Positions 41,120-48,849 of a stretch of 64,000 nt of DNA are shown in pieces. The stretch comes from Mesorhizobium sp. WSM4313. GTDB lineage: Bacteria; Pseudomonadota; Alphaproteobacteria; Rhizobiales; Rhizobiaceae. How positions within the stretch are numbered: position 1 is the stretch's first letter; each line of letters opens with the position of its first letter. The stretch lies in NCBI RefSeq assembly GCF_002294725.1, contig NZ_NSFT01000005.1, forward strand, positions 186,001 through 250,000, given 5' to 3'. The translations under genes and the position numbers were made by a program. The notes under the pieces are model-generated. The model had not been told where the DNA came from. It made no database searches and saw only the letters and a list, made by a program, of their open reading frames with translations.

Positions 41120-41186
41120 TATTGACGTCTCCCTCAGATGACGTTTCATGTTCAAGGCCGCATTGGTTGCAAGCCCCTCTGCATCA

Positions 41187-41211
41187 AACGCCGGCTTCCG
41201 GAAAAAGTTCC
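41187..41211 (-). promoter_or_regulatory. EcfG-type promoter of phyR
   Basis: Minus strand GGAAC (41207-41211), 16 bases, CGTT (41187-41190), 68 bases before the phyR start. Confidence 0.92.
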
Positions 41212-41221
41212 GCCCGGCCGC

Positions 41222-41246
41222 GGAACTAAATTAGAAGGCAAGCGTT
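41222..41246 (+). promoter_or_regulatory. EcfG-type promoter of nepR-ecfG
   Basis: GGAAC (41222-41226), 16 bases, CGTT (41243-41246), 93 bases upstream of nepR. Its GGAAC box and that of the divergent phyR promoter are only 10 bases apart. Confidence 0.92.
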
Positions 41247-41338
41247 TCGGATCCAGGGATGGGCAACCAGACGAGGGTTCCGCTTGCGTTGTGGTTTGAA
41301 ATCGAAGAGCGGCTCGGGTGCTGGAAATTAGGGCTATT

Positions 41339-41542
41339 ATGAAGGAAATGTCAAAAAAACAGATGGCTGATGCCGCAAGCAGGCATCGGAACGGGGATGG
41401 CAATCCGCTTGGTGCAAACTCCGAAATCGCTCGCAAGCTCAAGCAGTATTATGACGAACTGGTCTCGGATCATGTGCCGGACCGTTTCGCTCAGCTGCTC
41501 AGCCAGCTGGAACAGACCGAACCTGCCCAGAAAAAGGACTGA
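41339..41542 (+). CDS. nepR: Anti-sigma factor NepR
   Basis: A 67-residue protein with the NepR core IARKLKQYYDELVSDHVPDRF (helix 1, linker, D-x-V-P-D-R-F) and AQLLSQLEQTE as helix 2. It sequesters EcfG until phospho-PhyR binds it. Start used here is ATG 41339; ATG 41348 has AAGGAA directly before it and is possible, as is a GTG at 41318. It stops 3 bases before ecfG, so both share one transcript under the EcfG promoter, which makes the sigma factor autoregulated. Confidence 0.92.
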   Translation: MKEMSKKQMADAASRHRNGDGNPLGANSEIARKLKQYYDELVSDHVPDRFAQLLSQLEQTEPAQKKD

Positions 41543-41545
41543 GGC

Positions 41546-42097
41546 ATGGCGGCGGTATCCCAGAGCTTCAAGACCGAGCTGCTCGGCGCGATCCCGAGCC
41601 TGCGGGCTTTCGCCGTGTCGCTCACACAGAATGCCGATCGGGCCGACGACCTCGTCCAGGAAACGCTGGTCAAGGCATGGGACAAGCATGAGAGCTTCCA
41701 GCCGGGCACCAATTTGAAGGCCTGGCTGTTCACCATCCTGCGCAACGAATTCTATTCGCAGATGCGCAAGCGCGGCCGCGAAGTGCAGGACAGCGACGGC
41801 ATCATGACGGCCAGGCTTGCCGTTCATCCGGCTCAGCATGGCCAGCTCGATCTCAAGGATTTCCGCGGCGCGCTCGAGCAACTGCCCGAGGACCAGCGCG
41901 AAGCCATCATCCTGATCGGCGCTTCCGGCTTCTCCTATGAAGAAGCCGCCGAGATCTGCGGCTGCGCGGTCGGCACGATCAAAAGCCGCGTCAGCCGGGC
42001 GCGCGCCAGGCTGCAGGAGATCCTCAAGATTTCCGGAGAGGACGAGTTCGGGCCCGACGCGATCTCCGCGCAGGTCACAGGCTCGAACGCGGCGTAA
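41546..42097 (+). CDS. ecfG: ECF sigma factor EcfG (general stress response)
   Basis: A 183-residue ECF15-type sigma factor. Region 2 (FAVSLTQNADRADDLVQETLVKAWDKHESFQPGTNLKAWLFTILRNEFYSQMRK in pieces) recognises the -10 element. Region 4 (LEQLPEDQREAIILIGASGFSYEEAAEICGCAVGTIKSRVSRARARLQEIL in pieces) recognises GGAAC. A C-terminal tail follows. It directs RNA polymerase to the nine GGAAC-N16/17-CGTT promoters found around it. It is co-transcribed with nepR and opposite phyR. Confidence 0.95.
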   Translation: MAAVSQSFKTELLGAIPSLRAFAVSLTQNADRADDLVQETLVKAWDKHESFQPGTNLKAWLFTILRNEFYSQMRKRGREVQDSDGIMTARLAVHPAQHGQLDLKDFRGALEQLPEDQREAIILIGASGFSYEEAAEICGCAVGTIKSRVSRARARLQEILKISGEDEFGPDAISAQVTGSNAA

Positions 42098-42252
42098 CTT
42101 CCGGGACGCGAAGGCGACAAGTACCTGCTCGCGCCATTCGGCGTCATCGTTCGGCGCGCTTGACGTATCCGGCATTTCCTTGGGGAACCCGGATTCGTAC
42201 CGGCCATGATGTGAGCGCGCAAAGCGGCCTGAGATCGCCTCGGCGGCGGCAG

Positions 42253-42636
42253 TCAGGCCGCCGGAGCGGCCCGTCCGCAGGCGATCGCCACGGCTTCGAC
42301 GAGATCGTCCCCCGAGTAAGGCTTGGTCACCAGTCGAACGTCGGGGAACGAGTTCTTGACTTCGTCGGAATCCGAATAGCCGGAGGCGAATACGAACGGC
42401 ACGCCCTCTGCGCGCAACCGCGCGGCGAAATCCAGGGTCGACACCCCGCCAAGCATCAGATCGACAACTGCCGCGTCGAAGCTCGAAGGCAGCGCCTGCC
42501 CGTCGATGTCGGCGATCTCGCGCGCGATCGTCACATCCGCGGCGCCGTGATCACGGCAAAGCTGCTCGACATCCATCGCTATCAGGAACTCGTCTTCGAG
42601 GACAAGAATGCGCAATCCGTCAAGCAATGCTGTCAC
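42253..42636 (-). CDS. Single-domain response regulator
   Basis: A 127-residue receiver with no output domain: ILVLEDEFLIAMDVEQ for the acidic pocket, the phosphorylated aspartate (about residue 59) in AAVVDLMLGG, S in FASGYSD and K in LVTKPYSGDDLV. Such stand-alone receivers in stress islands act as phosphate sinks or as intermediates passing phosphate to PhyR (family knowledge on SdrG/MrrA-type proteins; this assignment is inferred). It has no EcfG box. Divergent from the Crp/Fnr gene. Confidence 0.88.
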   Translation of the reverse strand: MTALLDGLRILVLEDEFLIAMDVEQLCRDHGAADVTIAREIADIDGQALPSSFDAAVVDLMLGGVSTLDFAARLRAEGVPFVFASGYSDSDEVKNSFPDVRLVTKPYSGDDLVEAVAIACGRAAPAA

Positions 42637-42719
42637 TTATGGGGTGTCTCCTTGGCAGCCGCACTCATGCGCGGAATCCGTCACGATGTCATTTAAAAAA
42701 GACATGGACATGACCCAGC

Positions 42720-42744
42720 GGAACCGCTGCCCCCCTCAAACGTT
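42720..42744 (+). promoter_or_regulatory. EcfG-type promoter of the Crp/Fnr gene
   Basis: GGAAC (42720-42724), 16 bases, CGTT (42741-42744), 40 bases upstream of the regulator's ATG. Confidence 0.85.
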
Positions 42745-42784
42745 TCCTTGCGCCTCTAGGGCAGGGATTTCGAAGAGGGGTCGA

Positions 42785-43537
42785 ATGTCCGCACGTTTGG
42801 TTGCCACTCGCCAATATCCTTGCGAAAAATGCCCGCTGCGGCCGCTGCCGGCCTTCCGCGAATTCGACGAGCAGGAATTGTCATTTATCGACACCTTCAA
42901 GCGTGGCGAATTGGCTGTCGACAAAGGTGCGACCGTGCTGGTCGAAGGCAGCCACAGCGCGCATCTTTACACGGTGCTGTCGGGTTGGGCGTTCCGCTAC
43001 AAGCTTTTGCCCGACGGGCGCCGGCAGATCCTCAATTTTTCCATGCCTGGCGACCTCATCGGCCTGCAGGGAAGTCTGATGGGCGAAATGCAGCATTCCG
43101 TCGAAGCCCTGTCGCCGATGCTGCTTTGCGTTTTCGAACGCGATCAGCTGCAGGAACTCTATCGCAACCATCCCGGCCTTGCCTATGACATCACCTGGAT
43201 CGCGTCGCGCGAGGAGCGCATGCTGGATGAGAACCTGCTCAGCATCGGCCGCCGCACCGCGCTTGAACGCGCCGCCTATCTTATCGCCTTCATCGCCCGC
43301 CGGGCTCGCGGCGCCGGCCTCAACGGCAAGACACCGGTGCAGATCCCGATCACGCAACAGCACATCGCCGACACGCTCGGCCTCTCGCTGGTCCATACCA
43401 ACAAGACGATCCGCAAGCTGATGGACCGCAAGCTCATCATGTGGCGAGACGGCGGCTGCGAAGTGATCGACTATGACGGGCTGAAGAAGCTTGCCCGCTG
43501 GGAGGGGCTAGGCGAGGAATGCAGGCCGCTGATCTAG
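42785..43537 (+). CDS. Crp/Fnr-family transcriptional regulator
   Basis: A 250-residue regulator. It begins with a cysteine-containing region (YPCEKCPLRPLPAFREF), then a cyclic-nucleotide-binding-like beta barrel (LVEGSHSAHLYTVLSGWAFRYKLLPDGRRQILNFSMPGDLIG in pieces), a dimer helix, and a C-terminal winged HTH (VQIPITQQHIADTLGLSLVHTNKTIRKL). It has only two N-terminal cysteines, so an Fnr-type four-cysteine iron-sulfur cluster is unlikely. GAGGGG precedes ATG 42785. The EcfG promoter just upstream suggests it relays the stress response to a further set of genes. Confidence 0.9.
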   Translation: MSARLVATRQYPCEKCPLRPLPAFREFDEQELSFIDTFKRGELAVDKGATVLVEGSHSAHLYTVLSGWAFRYKLLPDGRRQILNFSMPGDLIGLQGSLMGEMQHSVEALSPMLLCVFERDQLQELYRNHPGLAYDITWIASREERMLDENLLSIGRRTALERAAYLIAFIARRARGAGLNGKTPVQIPITQQHIADTLGLSLVHTNKTIRKLMDRKLIMWRDGGCEVIDYDGLKKLARWEGLGEECRPLI

Positions 43538-43555
43538 GTTTGGCTTGCGACGACC

Positions 43556-43580
43556 GGAACCATGGCGCCGAACGGGCGTT
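43556..43580 (+). promoter_or_regulatory. EcfG-type promoter of the DUF883-like gene pair
   Basis: GGAAC (43556-43560), 16 bases, CGTT (43577-43580), 31 bases before the start at 43611. Confidence 0.88.
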
Positions 43581-43610
43581 GAAACCAACGCAAACACAAG
43601 GAGTTAGAGA

Positions 43611-43937
43611 ATGGCAACCGCCGCAGGCAAATCCGCCACAGACGAAGCAACCGCCGCCGATCTGGAGGCCGATATCGAGCAACTGAAAGCGGACATCCAG
43701 CGACTCACCGAGCAACTCGCCACGACCGGTCAACACGGCTATGGCGCGGCCCGTCGCGCCGCCGCGGACGGCGTCGAGCAATTGCGCGCGCAGGGCGAAG
43801 CCGCGTTCGAGAGCATGCGGGGAAGAGCCGAGGATATCGAAGCGCAGCTGATCGCCAAGGTGCGCGAGAAGCCGGTGACCTCGCTGGCCATCGCGGCGGG
43901 CGTCGGTTACCTGTTCGCCCTGCTTTCCCGCCGCTAA
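43611..43937 (+). CDS. DUF883 (ElaB/YqjD-like) membrane-anchored protein
   Basis: A 108-residue protein with a long coiled-coil body (LEADIEQLKADIQRLTEQLA, then RAQGEAAFESMRGRAEDIEAQLIAKVREKP) and a C-terminal transmembrane helix VTSLAIAAGVGYLFALLSRR. This is the layout of ElaB/YqjD/DUF883 proteins, which bind ribosomes and are induced in stationary phase in E. coli (family knowledge). AAGGAGTTAGAGA precedes the ATG. It is followed 6 bases later by the YqjE-like holin-fold gene, mirroring the E. coli yqjD-yqjE pair, and is under an EcfG promoter. Confidence 0.87.
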   Translation: MATAAGKSATDEATAADLEADIEQLKADIQRLTEQLATTGQHGYGAARRAAADGVEQLRAQGEAAFESMRGRAEDIEAQLIAKVREKPVTSLAIAAGVGYLFALLSRR

Positions 43938-43943
43938 CCGCAG

Positions 43944-44408
43944 ATGGGGGCGCTTGTCTCGCTGATCTCGGCCCTCGCCTCGGGCGAGGCGATGGCCGCT
44001 TTGCATAGGGCGCGGGCCGCGGCAATCCTTTACGGGCTTGCCGCCATTTTCGCCGTGTGCGGTGTCGGCTTCCTCATCGGCGCCGCCTACATCTGGCTGG
44101 CGGTCCGCTACGGACCGATGGCGACCAGTCTCGGCTTCGGCATCGGCTTCCTGGTGGTTGCCGGGCTCATCCTCGTCATTCACAAGCTGGCGGCCGGCAT
44201 GCGCAGCAAGCGCCGCGCGCGGCGACGCCAGGCCGATATGACGGCGGCGGGCGTTACCGCAGCCCTTGCCTTGCTTCCGGCCCTCGCCAAAAGCAAAGGC
44301 GGGCTTGGAGCCGTTGTCGCGCCTGCCCTGGCGGTCGTCGCGTATGCTATCTATCGCGAGAACACCAAGTCCAGGCCGTCGAAGCCGGACCCGGAAAACT
44401 TGCCTTAA
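43944..44408 (+). CDS. Phage-holin-superfamily (YqjE-like) membrane protein
   Basis: A 154-residue protein with two strong transmembrane segments in its first half (AAAILYGLAAIFAVCGVGFLIGAAYIWLAV and SLGFGIGFLVVAGLILVIHKLA) and a third hydrophobic stretch in the C-terminal half. It matches the YqjE / holin-3-6 type annotated as phage holin family. It is not a phage gene here: its partner is the DUF883-like gene 6 bases upstream, a stress-response pair. Function is unknown. Confidence 0.82.
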   Translation: MGALVSLISALASGEAMAALHRARAAAILYGLAAIFAVCGVGFLIGAAYIWLAVRYGPMATSLGFGIGFLVVAGLILVIHKLAAGMRSKRRARRRQADMTAAGVTAALALLPALAKSKGGLGAVVAPALAVVAYAIYRENTKSRPSKPDPENLP

Positions 44409-44423
44409 GCAATGCCGGAGCGC

Positions 44424-45950
44424 TCATTTCAAGGACGGCTCGAGCGGCATCGATATTTCGGCGAAGACGCCATCCGGGCGAAATTCGTGGATCACCTCGC
44501 TGTCGATGACCTTGGCGAGGCTGCGGCGGATCAGGATCGAGCCAAAACCCTGGCGATCCGGAGGCTCGACCCGCGGCCCACCGCTCTCGCGCCAGGTCAG
44601 CACCAGGCGGCGCGCGCCTTTGCGGCCATGCGTCTTCCAGTCGAGATCGACTTTTCCCGACGGCGCGGAGAGCGAGCCGTATTTCATCGCGTTGCTGGCG
44701 AGCTCATGCAGGATCAGGCCGAGCCCGACCGCTTGATCGGGCGAGAGCAGAAGCTCGGGACCCGAAATTGCGATGCGCGGCTGGCGGCCCGTGTCGAAAA
44801 CCCTGACCTCGATGCGTGCCAATTCGCCGATGCCAATGCCGCGCCATTCGCGGTCGGACAGCAGATTATGGGCGGCGCCGAGCGCCTGCAGCCTGGCACC
44901 GAAGGCCTCCAGGAATACACTCGGCTGGCGAGCATGGCGGACGGTCTGCGTCGCCAGCGCCTGCACGGTCGCCAATGTGTTCTTGACGCGGTGGTTGAGC
45001 TCACGCAGCAAGAGGCGCTGCCGCTCGTCGCCGAGCTTGCGCTCGGTGATGTCGTAGTTGACGCCGAAGATCAGCGTCGGCTTGCCCTCGCCGTCGCGTT
45101 CGATCACGCGTCCGCGCGTGGCGATCCAGCGGGGTGGATGGACCCCCTTGACCCGGTACTCGCCAAAATAGTCGTCGCTGCCGCTCAGCGCGTCGCGGAA
45201 ACGCGTCTCGGTCTGGTAGACGTCGCGCGGGTCGATGGCGCGCAGGATGTCGCGCGCCTTCAGCCGGTTCGAAGGCGGCAGATTGAAAAGCTCGGCCAGA
45301 AGCGTGTCGCATTCGATCATGTCGGTGCGTATGTCCCACGCCCAGCTCGCCAGTGAGGCGGCGTCGAGCGCGATGGCGCGGCGCTTTTCCTCGCGCGCCA
45401 GTTCCGCCTTGGCGATGGCGCCGTCGCGGGTGGCGTCCTTCAGCGCGAACAGGCTGGCCGCGAGGTCGGCCAGCATTCTCAGCTTCGCCAGCTTGTCCTC
45501 GGCCGGAAACGGTCTCGGCTGGCGATCGAGCACGCAGAGCGTACCGGTCCTGGCACCGGCCACCATCATCGGCACGCCGATAAAAAAACGGATGTGCTGC
45601 TTGCCCGTGACCAGCGGATTGTCGGCGAAACGCGGATCGAGCGTGGCGTCGGTCACCACCATGGGATCGTCGCCGGCGGCGATGGCGTGGGCGCAGAAGG
45701 AAGTGCTGGTCGGCGTCTCCTTCTCGTCGAGGCCGATGCGCTCCTTTAACCGTCGGCGACTGCTGCCGATCAGGTTCACCAGCGCGACAGGCGCTTCGGC
45801 GATTGCCGCAGCGAGACCGGTGATACGGTCCAAGTCCGGATCGGTTGCCGTATCCATGGCGCCCAGGCCCTGAAGCAGGGTGAGCCGCTCCGCATCGATC
45901 ACGACGCGGCTGACGTCCGCTGGCAAACTATCCGCCTTGCTGCTCACCAT
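44424..45950 (-). CDS. GAF-PAS-HWE sensor histidine kinase
   Basis: A 508-residue soluble kinase. Residues about 20-165 are a GAF domain (LDRITGLAAAIAEAPVALVNLIGSSRRRLKERIGLDE, then RFFIGVPMMVAGARTGTLCVLDRQPR). A PAS module runs from about 195 to 310. The HWE core includes LLLRELNHRVKNTLATVQALATQT with the phosphoacceptor H at about residue 323, HELASNAMKYGSLS in the ATPase and LTWRESGG, which supplies the W-x-E of the family name. It lies convergent to the holin-fold gene and has no EcfG box at its start. It is a candidate kinase for PhyR or the single receiver. Confidence 0.9.
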   Translation of the reverse strand: MVSSKADSLPADVSRVVIDAERLTLLQGLGAMDTATDPDLDRITGLAAAIAEAPVALVNLIGSSRRRLKERIGLDEKETPTSTSFCAHAIAAGDDPMVVTDATLDPRFADNPLVTGKQHIRFFIGVPMMVAGARTGTLCVLDRQPRPFPAEDKLAKLRMLADLAASLFALKDATRDGAIAKAELAREEKRRAIALDAASLASWAWDIRTDMIECDTLLAELFNLPPSNRLKARDILRAIDPRDVYQTETRFRDALSGSDDYFGEYRVKGVHPPRWIATRGRVIERDGEGKPTLIFGVNYDITERKLGDERQRLLLRELNHRVKNTLATVQALATQTVRHARQPSVFLEAFGARLQALGAAHNLLSDREWRGIGIGELARIEVRVFDTGRQPRIAISGPELLLSPDQAVGLGLILHELASNAMKYGSLSAPSGKVDLDWKTHGRKGARRLVLTWRESGGPRVEPPDRQGFGSILIRRSLAKVIDSEVIHEFRPDGVFAEISMPLEPSLK

Positions 45951-46029
45951 TCCCTCAAAACGCCACGCAATCGGCCATCATATACACGCAATCGGTTGCC
46001 GCATGCTTGCGGGGCGTCTTTTCCGACAC

Positions 46030-46054
46030 GGAACCTTCCCGAACAGGATCCGTT
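46030..46054 (+). promoter_or_regulatory. EcfG-type promoter of the 67-aa membrane protein
   Basis: GGAAC (46030-46034), 16 bases, CGTT (46051-46054), 54 bases before the GTG start at 46108. Confidence 0.85.
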
Positions 46055-46107
46055 ACCGACCATGTCGTGCCTGAAGCGCCCGCCGCCGCGCAGCATGGAG
46101 GCCAATC

Positions 46108-46311
46108 GTGACCAAGATCGTACCTGAAGACAAAGCTCGCCAGGGGCATTGGGGCTGGCACGCCCTCAGAATCCTCATCGCCGGGCTGCTGCTCGCCTTC
46201 ATCGCGTGGGGCGCGGTCGAGATCTACGGCGAGTTGATCAAGTCGCCGACGACCCAGCAGAACGTGCCGACGGCGCCGCCCGCCGAGCAGAAATCCACTC
46301 AAGGCAGCTGA
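46108..46311 (+). CDS. Small single-pass membrane protein, stress-associated hypothetical
   Basis: A 67-residue protein starting with GTG (read as M; MTKIVPEDKARQGHWGWH), with one membrane helix ALRILIAGLLLAFIAWGAVEI and a polar Pro/Thr/Gln-rich tail ending QKSTQGS. GGAGG lies 6 bases before the GTG. The EcfG promoter at 46030 makes it a likely stress gene. Family not recognised. It ends 8 bases before the convergent lipid kinase gene. Confidence 0.75.
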   Translation: MTKIVPEDKARQGHWGWHALRILIAGLLLAFIAWGAVEIYGELIKSPTTQQNVPTAPPAEQKSTQGS

Positions 46312-46319
46312 TCTTTCCA

Positions 46320-47240
46320 TCACGCCGCCTTCGCCTGCGCATTGCGGGATGGGACAAGCACGTTCAGGGCGCCGGGGTGACTCTCGACCGTGGTTTCCCT
46401 CTCCAGCCTGATCAATTCGCCGTCCAGCACCGCGCTGAACTTCCTGGTGGGCGAACGGATTTTCAGCACGACCTTGCCAGCCTGATGCACTTCGACATGC
46501 GCGCTCTGGCGCAACCTGCCGCGCAGCATGTCCAGCAGCAGCTTCGCCAGATGATGACGCCGGCGCGCGACGCTGACATAGATGCCGAGCACGCCGCCAG
46601 CCGGGTTGTCGGCATAGGGCAGGTGGCCTTCGCCGAACAGATTGTTGGAGATGCCGATGCCGGTCGTGCGGGCGACGATCTCGGCCTTGCCGATGCTCAG
46701 GCTCACCTTGAGCGCCGGCGGGTTCTTGATAGCCGCCCACGCCGCGCGGACGGACGCCTGCATCTTTCCAAGGCGCGAGCTGAAATCCATTTTCTCGCGC
46801 AACTGAACCATCTTGGCGTGCATGCCGACGGAGAACTGATGCACGAAAGGCTGGCCGTTGGCGCTCGCCATATCGACGGCGATCACCTCGCCGTCGGCAA
46901 AGGACTGCAACGCCGCTTCCAGTGTCTGCGGGATGCCCAGGCCGCGCGCAAACAGGTTCATCGTGCCGGCCGGCAAGATGGCCAGGGCCTTCTTCTTGTT
47001 CATGAGGAGGGATGCCGCGGTGGAAATCGTGCCGTCGCCGCCTCCGGCGAGAACAACGTCGATATTTCGCCTGGCGATGGCCTTTTCCAGCGCCGTGGCG
47101 ACGTCGCGACCGGCAACGATGTCAATCTCGACCGAATGCCCCGCCGCTTCGAGGGTCTGACGCAGCTTTTCGGAAAATGCTTCCATGTCGATGGTACGGA
47201 GGGTGCCGCCGTCCTGGTTCAGCACCGCAGCAAACCGCAT
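46320..47240 (-). CDS. Diacylglycerol/lipid kinase family protein
   Basis: A 306-residue protein of the diacylglycerol kinase catalytic family (YegS/BmrU type). The nucleotide site is NIDVVLAGGGDGTISTAASLL, with the GGGDGT motif, and ALAILPAGTMNLFARGLGIP follows as the second block. A C-terminal beta domain continues to the end. It would phosphorylate a membrane lipid such as diacylglycerol or a sphingoid-type compound; substrate not shown. An EcfG box with 17-base spacing sits at 47296-47321, so it may be part of the stress regulon. Convergent with the 67-aa gene. Confidence 0.85.
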   Translation of the reverse strand: MRFAAVLNQDGGTLRTIDMEAFSEKLRQTLEAAGHSVEIDIVAGRDVATALEKAIARRNIDVVLAGGGDGTISTAASLLMNKKKALAILPAGTMNLFARGLGIPQTLEAALQSFADGEVIAVDMASANGQPFVHQFSVGMHAKMVQLREKMDFSSRLGKMQASVRAAWAAIKNPPALKVSLSIGKAEIVARTTGIGISNNLFGEGHLPYADNPAGGVLGIYVSVARRRHHLAKLLLDMLRGRLRQSAHVEVHQAGKVVLKIRSPTRKFSAVLDGELIRLERETTVESHPGALNVLVPSRNAQAKAA

Positions 47241-47295
47241 ATCGCGCTCCGTGTTCGGGTCACTTTGAGCCGGCAGACCCTCAGCCGCAGGCTGA

Positions 47296-47321
47296 AACGA
47301 GGAGGCCGCCGCAAAGGTTCC
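47296..47321 (-). promoter_or_regulatory. EcfG-type promoter of the lipid kinase
   Basis: Minus strand GGAAC (47317-47321), 17 bases, CGTT (47296-47299), 56 bases before the lipid kinase start. The spacing is one longer than the others. Confidence 0.7.
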
Positions 47322-47365
47322 GCCGGGAGGTCAGCAATCCACGGACGCGTGAACGCGTTGCGGTT

Positions 47366-47390
47366 GGAACAACCCTCCGGTCACAACGTT
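47366..47390 (+). promoter_or_regulatory. EcfG-type promoter of the PRC-barrel gene
   Basis: GGAAC (47366-47370), 16 bases, CGTT (47387-47390), 89 bases upstream of the start at 47479. Confidence 0.87.
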
Positions 47391-47478
47391 GTGAACCTGT
47401 AGACATTGCCGCTTCCGACCCGCCGTCAAGGCTGGCCAAGGAGCGTCATGCACAGATCAGGCACGAGGAGAGACCATC

Positions 47479-48846
47479 ATGATGATCCGCACTCTTTTTG
47501 CGACGACCGCGATCGCAACCCTTCTAGCAACCGGCGCTTTCGCGCAGACGACGCCCGCCCCGGCTCCACAGCCCCCAGCAGCCGAGAATCCGGCGCCGGT
47601 CCCGCGCGCCGATGGCGCCCTGATGACCAATATCATCGGCGAGTCCGTCTACAACGGCACCGGTGATGACGCCCAGAACATCGGCAAGGTGGATGATGTC
47701 GTCTTCGATTCCGCCGGCAAAGCCAAGTCCGCCATCATCGGCGTCGGGGGATTCCTCGGCGTGGGCAAGAAGGACGTCGCCTTCGACTACGGCAAGCTGG
47801 AATGGGCCGAGAAGAACGGCGACCGCTGGCTGGTTGTCAAGTCCACCAAGGATGAGCTGAACGCTTTGCCGGCGTTCGACCGCAAGCCTTACGATCCGGC
47901 GCCGGCGCAGTCTACCGACGCTACGCAGCCCGCCAACAACACGACAACAGCCCAGGCTCCCGCTGCGGCGCCGGCCGAGCCGGTGAAGAAGGCGGAGGGC
48001 AATCTGGCCACGAACATCATGGGCGAGTCGGTTTATAACGGCACTGCGGACGATGCCCAGAAGATCGGCGACGTGAAGGACATCGTGCTTGCCAAGGACG
48101 GCAAGGCCGAGTCCCTGGTGATCGGCGTCGGCGGCTTCCTCGGCATCGGCACGAAGAACGTCACTTTCGACTTCGACAAGGCGAAATGGGCGGAGAAGAA
48201 CGGCGACCGCTGGCTGGTGGCCGAGACGACGAAGGAGCAGCTGCAGGCCCAGCCGGAGTTCGACCGCAAGCCCTATGATCCGGCGCCCGGCACGACGACG
48301 GCCGCGAACAACGCGCCGGCAACGACCACGCCTGCGGTGGTCGCTTCGGGCACGACGTCCGATAAGGGAGCGAAGCCGGCAGAGCCCGCCAAGCCGGCGG
48401 CCGAGAACAAGCCTGCGACGCCGCCGGCCCAGAGCACGGCTGAGAACAAGCCTGCCGATAATAGCGGCGCTGCCACCGACCAGACCAAGACGGCTTCCAT
48501 CGACAAGTCGACACTGACCGAGATGCCGATGGGCAACATGCGCGTCGACGACCTCAAGGGCACAACGGTCTATGGCGCCAACGACGAGAAGATCGGTTCG
48601 ATCGGCGACGTCGTGCTGACGCCCGACAACAAGCCGGACGCGGTTATCGTCGATGTTGGCGGCTTCCTGGGCATCGGCGCCAAGGAAGTGGCGATCGGCA
48701 TGGATAAGCTCAAATTCATGACCGACAAGAACGGCAAGAAGTATCTCTACACCAACTTCACCAAGGAGCAGCTGCAGGCCCAAACGGCCTATGACAAGAG
48801 CAGTTATGCCGCCAACCGCGACCAGCAGCGGATGATTCTGAAATAA
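47479..48846 (+). CDS. Secreted triple PRC-barrel protein
   Basis: A 455-residue exported protein: signal peptide MMIRTLFATTAIATLLATGAFA (mature from QTTPAP), then three PRC-barrel domains. The first two are near-repeats, starting LMTNIIGESVYNGTGDDAQNIG and LATNIMGESVYNGTADDAQKIG, each with VIGVGGFLG and WAEKNGDRWLV blocks. The third is more divergent (LKGTTVYGANDEKIGSIGDVV). Pro/Ala/Thr-rich linkers separate them, the second being about 80 residues long. PRC barrels bind small ligands or proteins and are common in envelope stress proteins; the partner is unknown. An EcfG promoter precedes it. Confidence 0.9.
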   Translation: MMIRTLFATTAIATLLATGAFAQTTPAPAPQPPAAENPAPVPRADGALMTNIIGESVYNGTGDDAQNIGKVDDVVFDSAGKAKSAIIGVGGFLGVGKKDVAFDYGKLEWAEKNGDRWLVVKSTKDELNALPAFDRKPYDPAPAQSTDATQPANNTTTAQAPAAAPAEPVKKAEGNLATNIMGESVYNGTADDAQKIGDVKDIVLAKDGKAESLVIGVGGFLGIGTKNVTFDFDKAKWAEKNGDRWLVAETTKEQLQAQPEFDRKPYDPAPGTTTAANNAPATTTPAVVASGTTSDKGAKPAEPAKPAAENKPATPPAQSTAENKPADNSGAATDQTKTASIDKSTLTEMPMGNMRVDDLKGTTVYGANDEKIGSIGDVVLTPDNKPDAVIVDVGGFLGIGAKEVAIGMDKLKFMTDKNGKKYLYTNFTKEQLQAQTAYDKSSYAANRDQQRMILK

Positions 48847-48849
48847 GGG

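Noticed and set aside
43944..44408. Prophage remnant suggested by a holin-like protein
   Set aside because: Its partner is a DUF883-like gene and it has an EcfG promoter upstream; there are no other phage genes.
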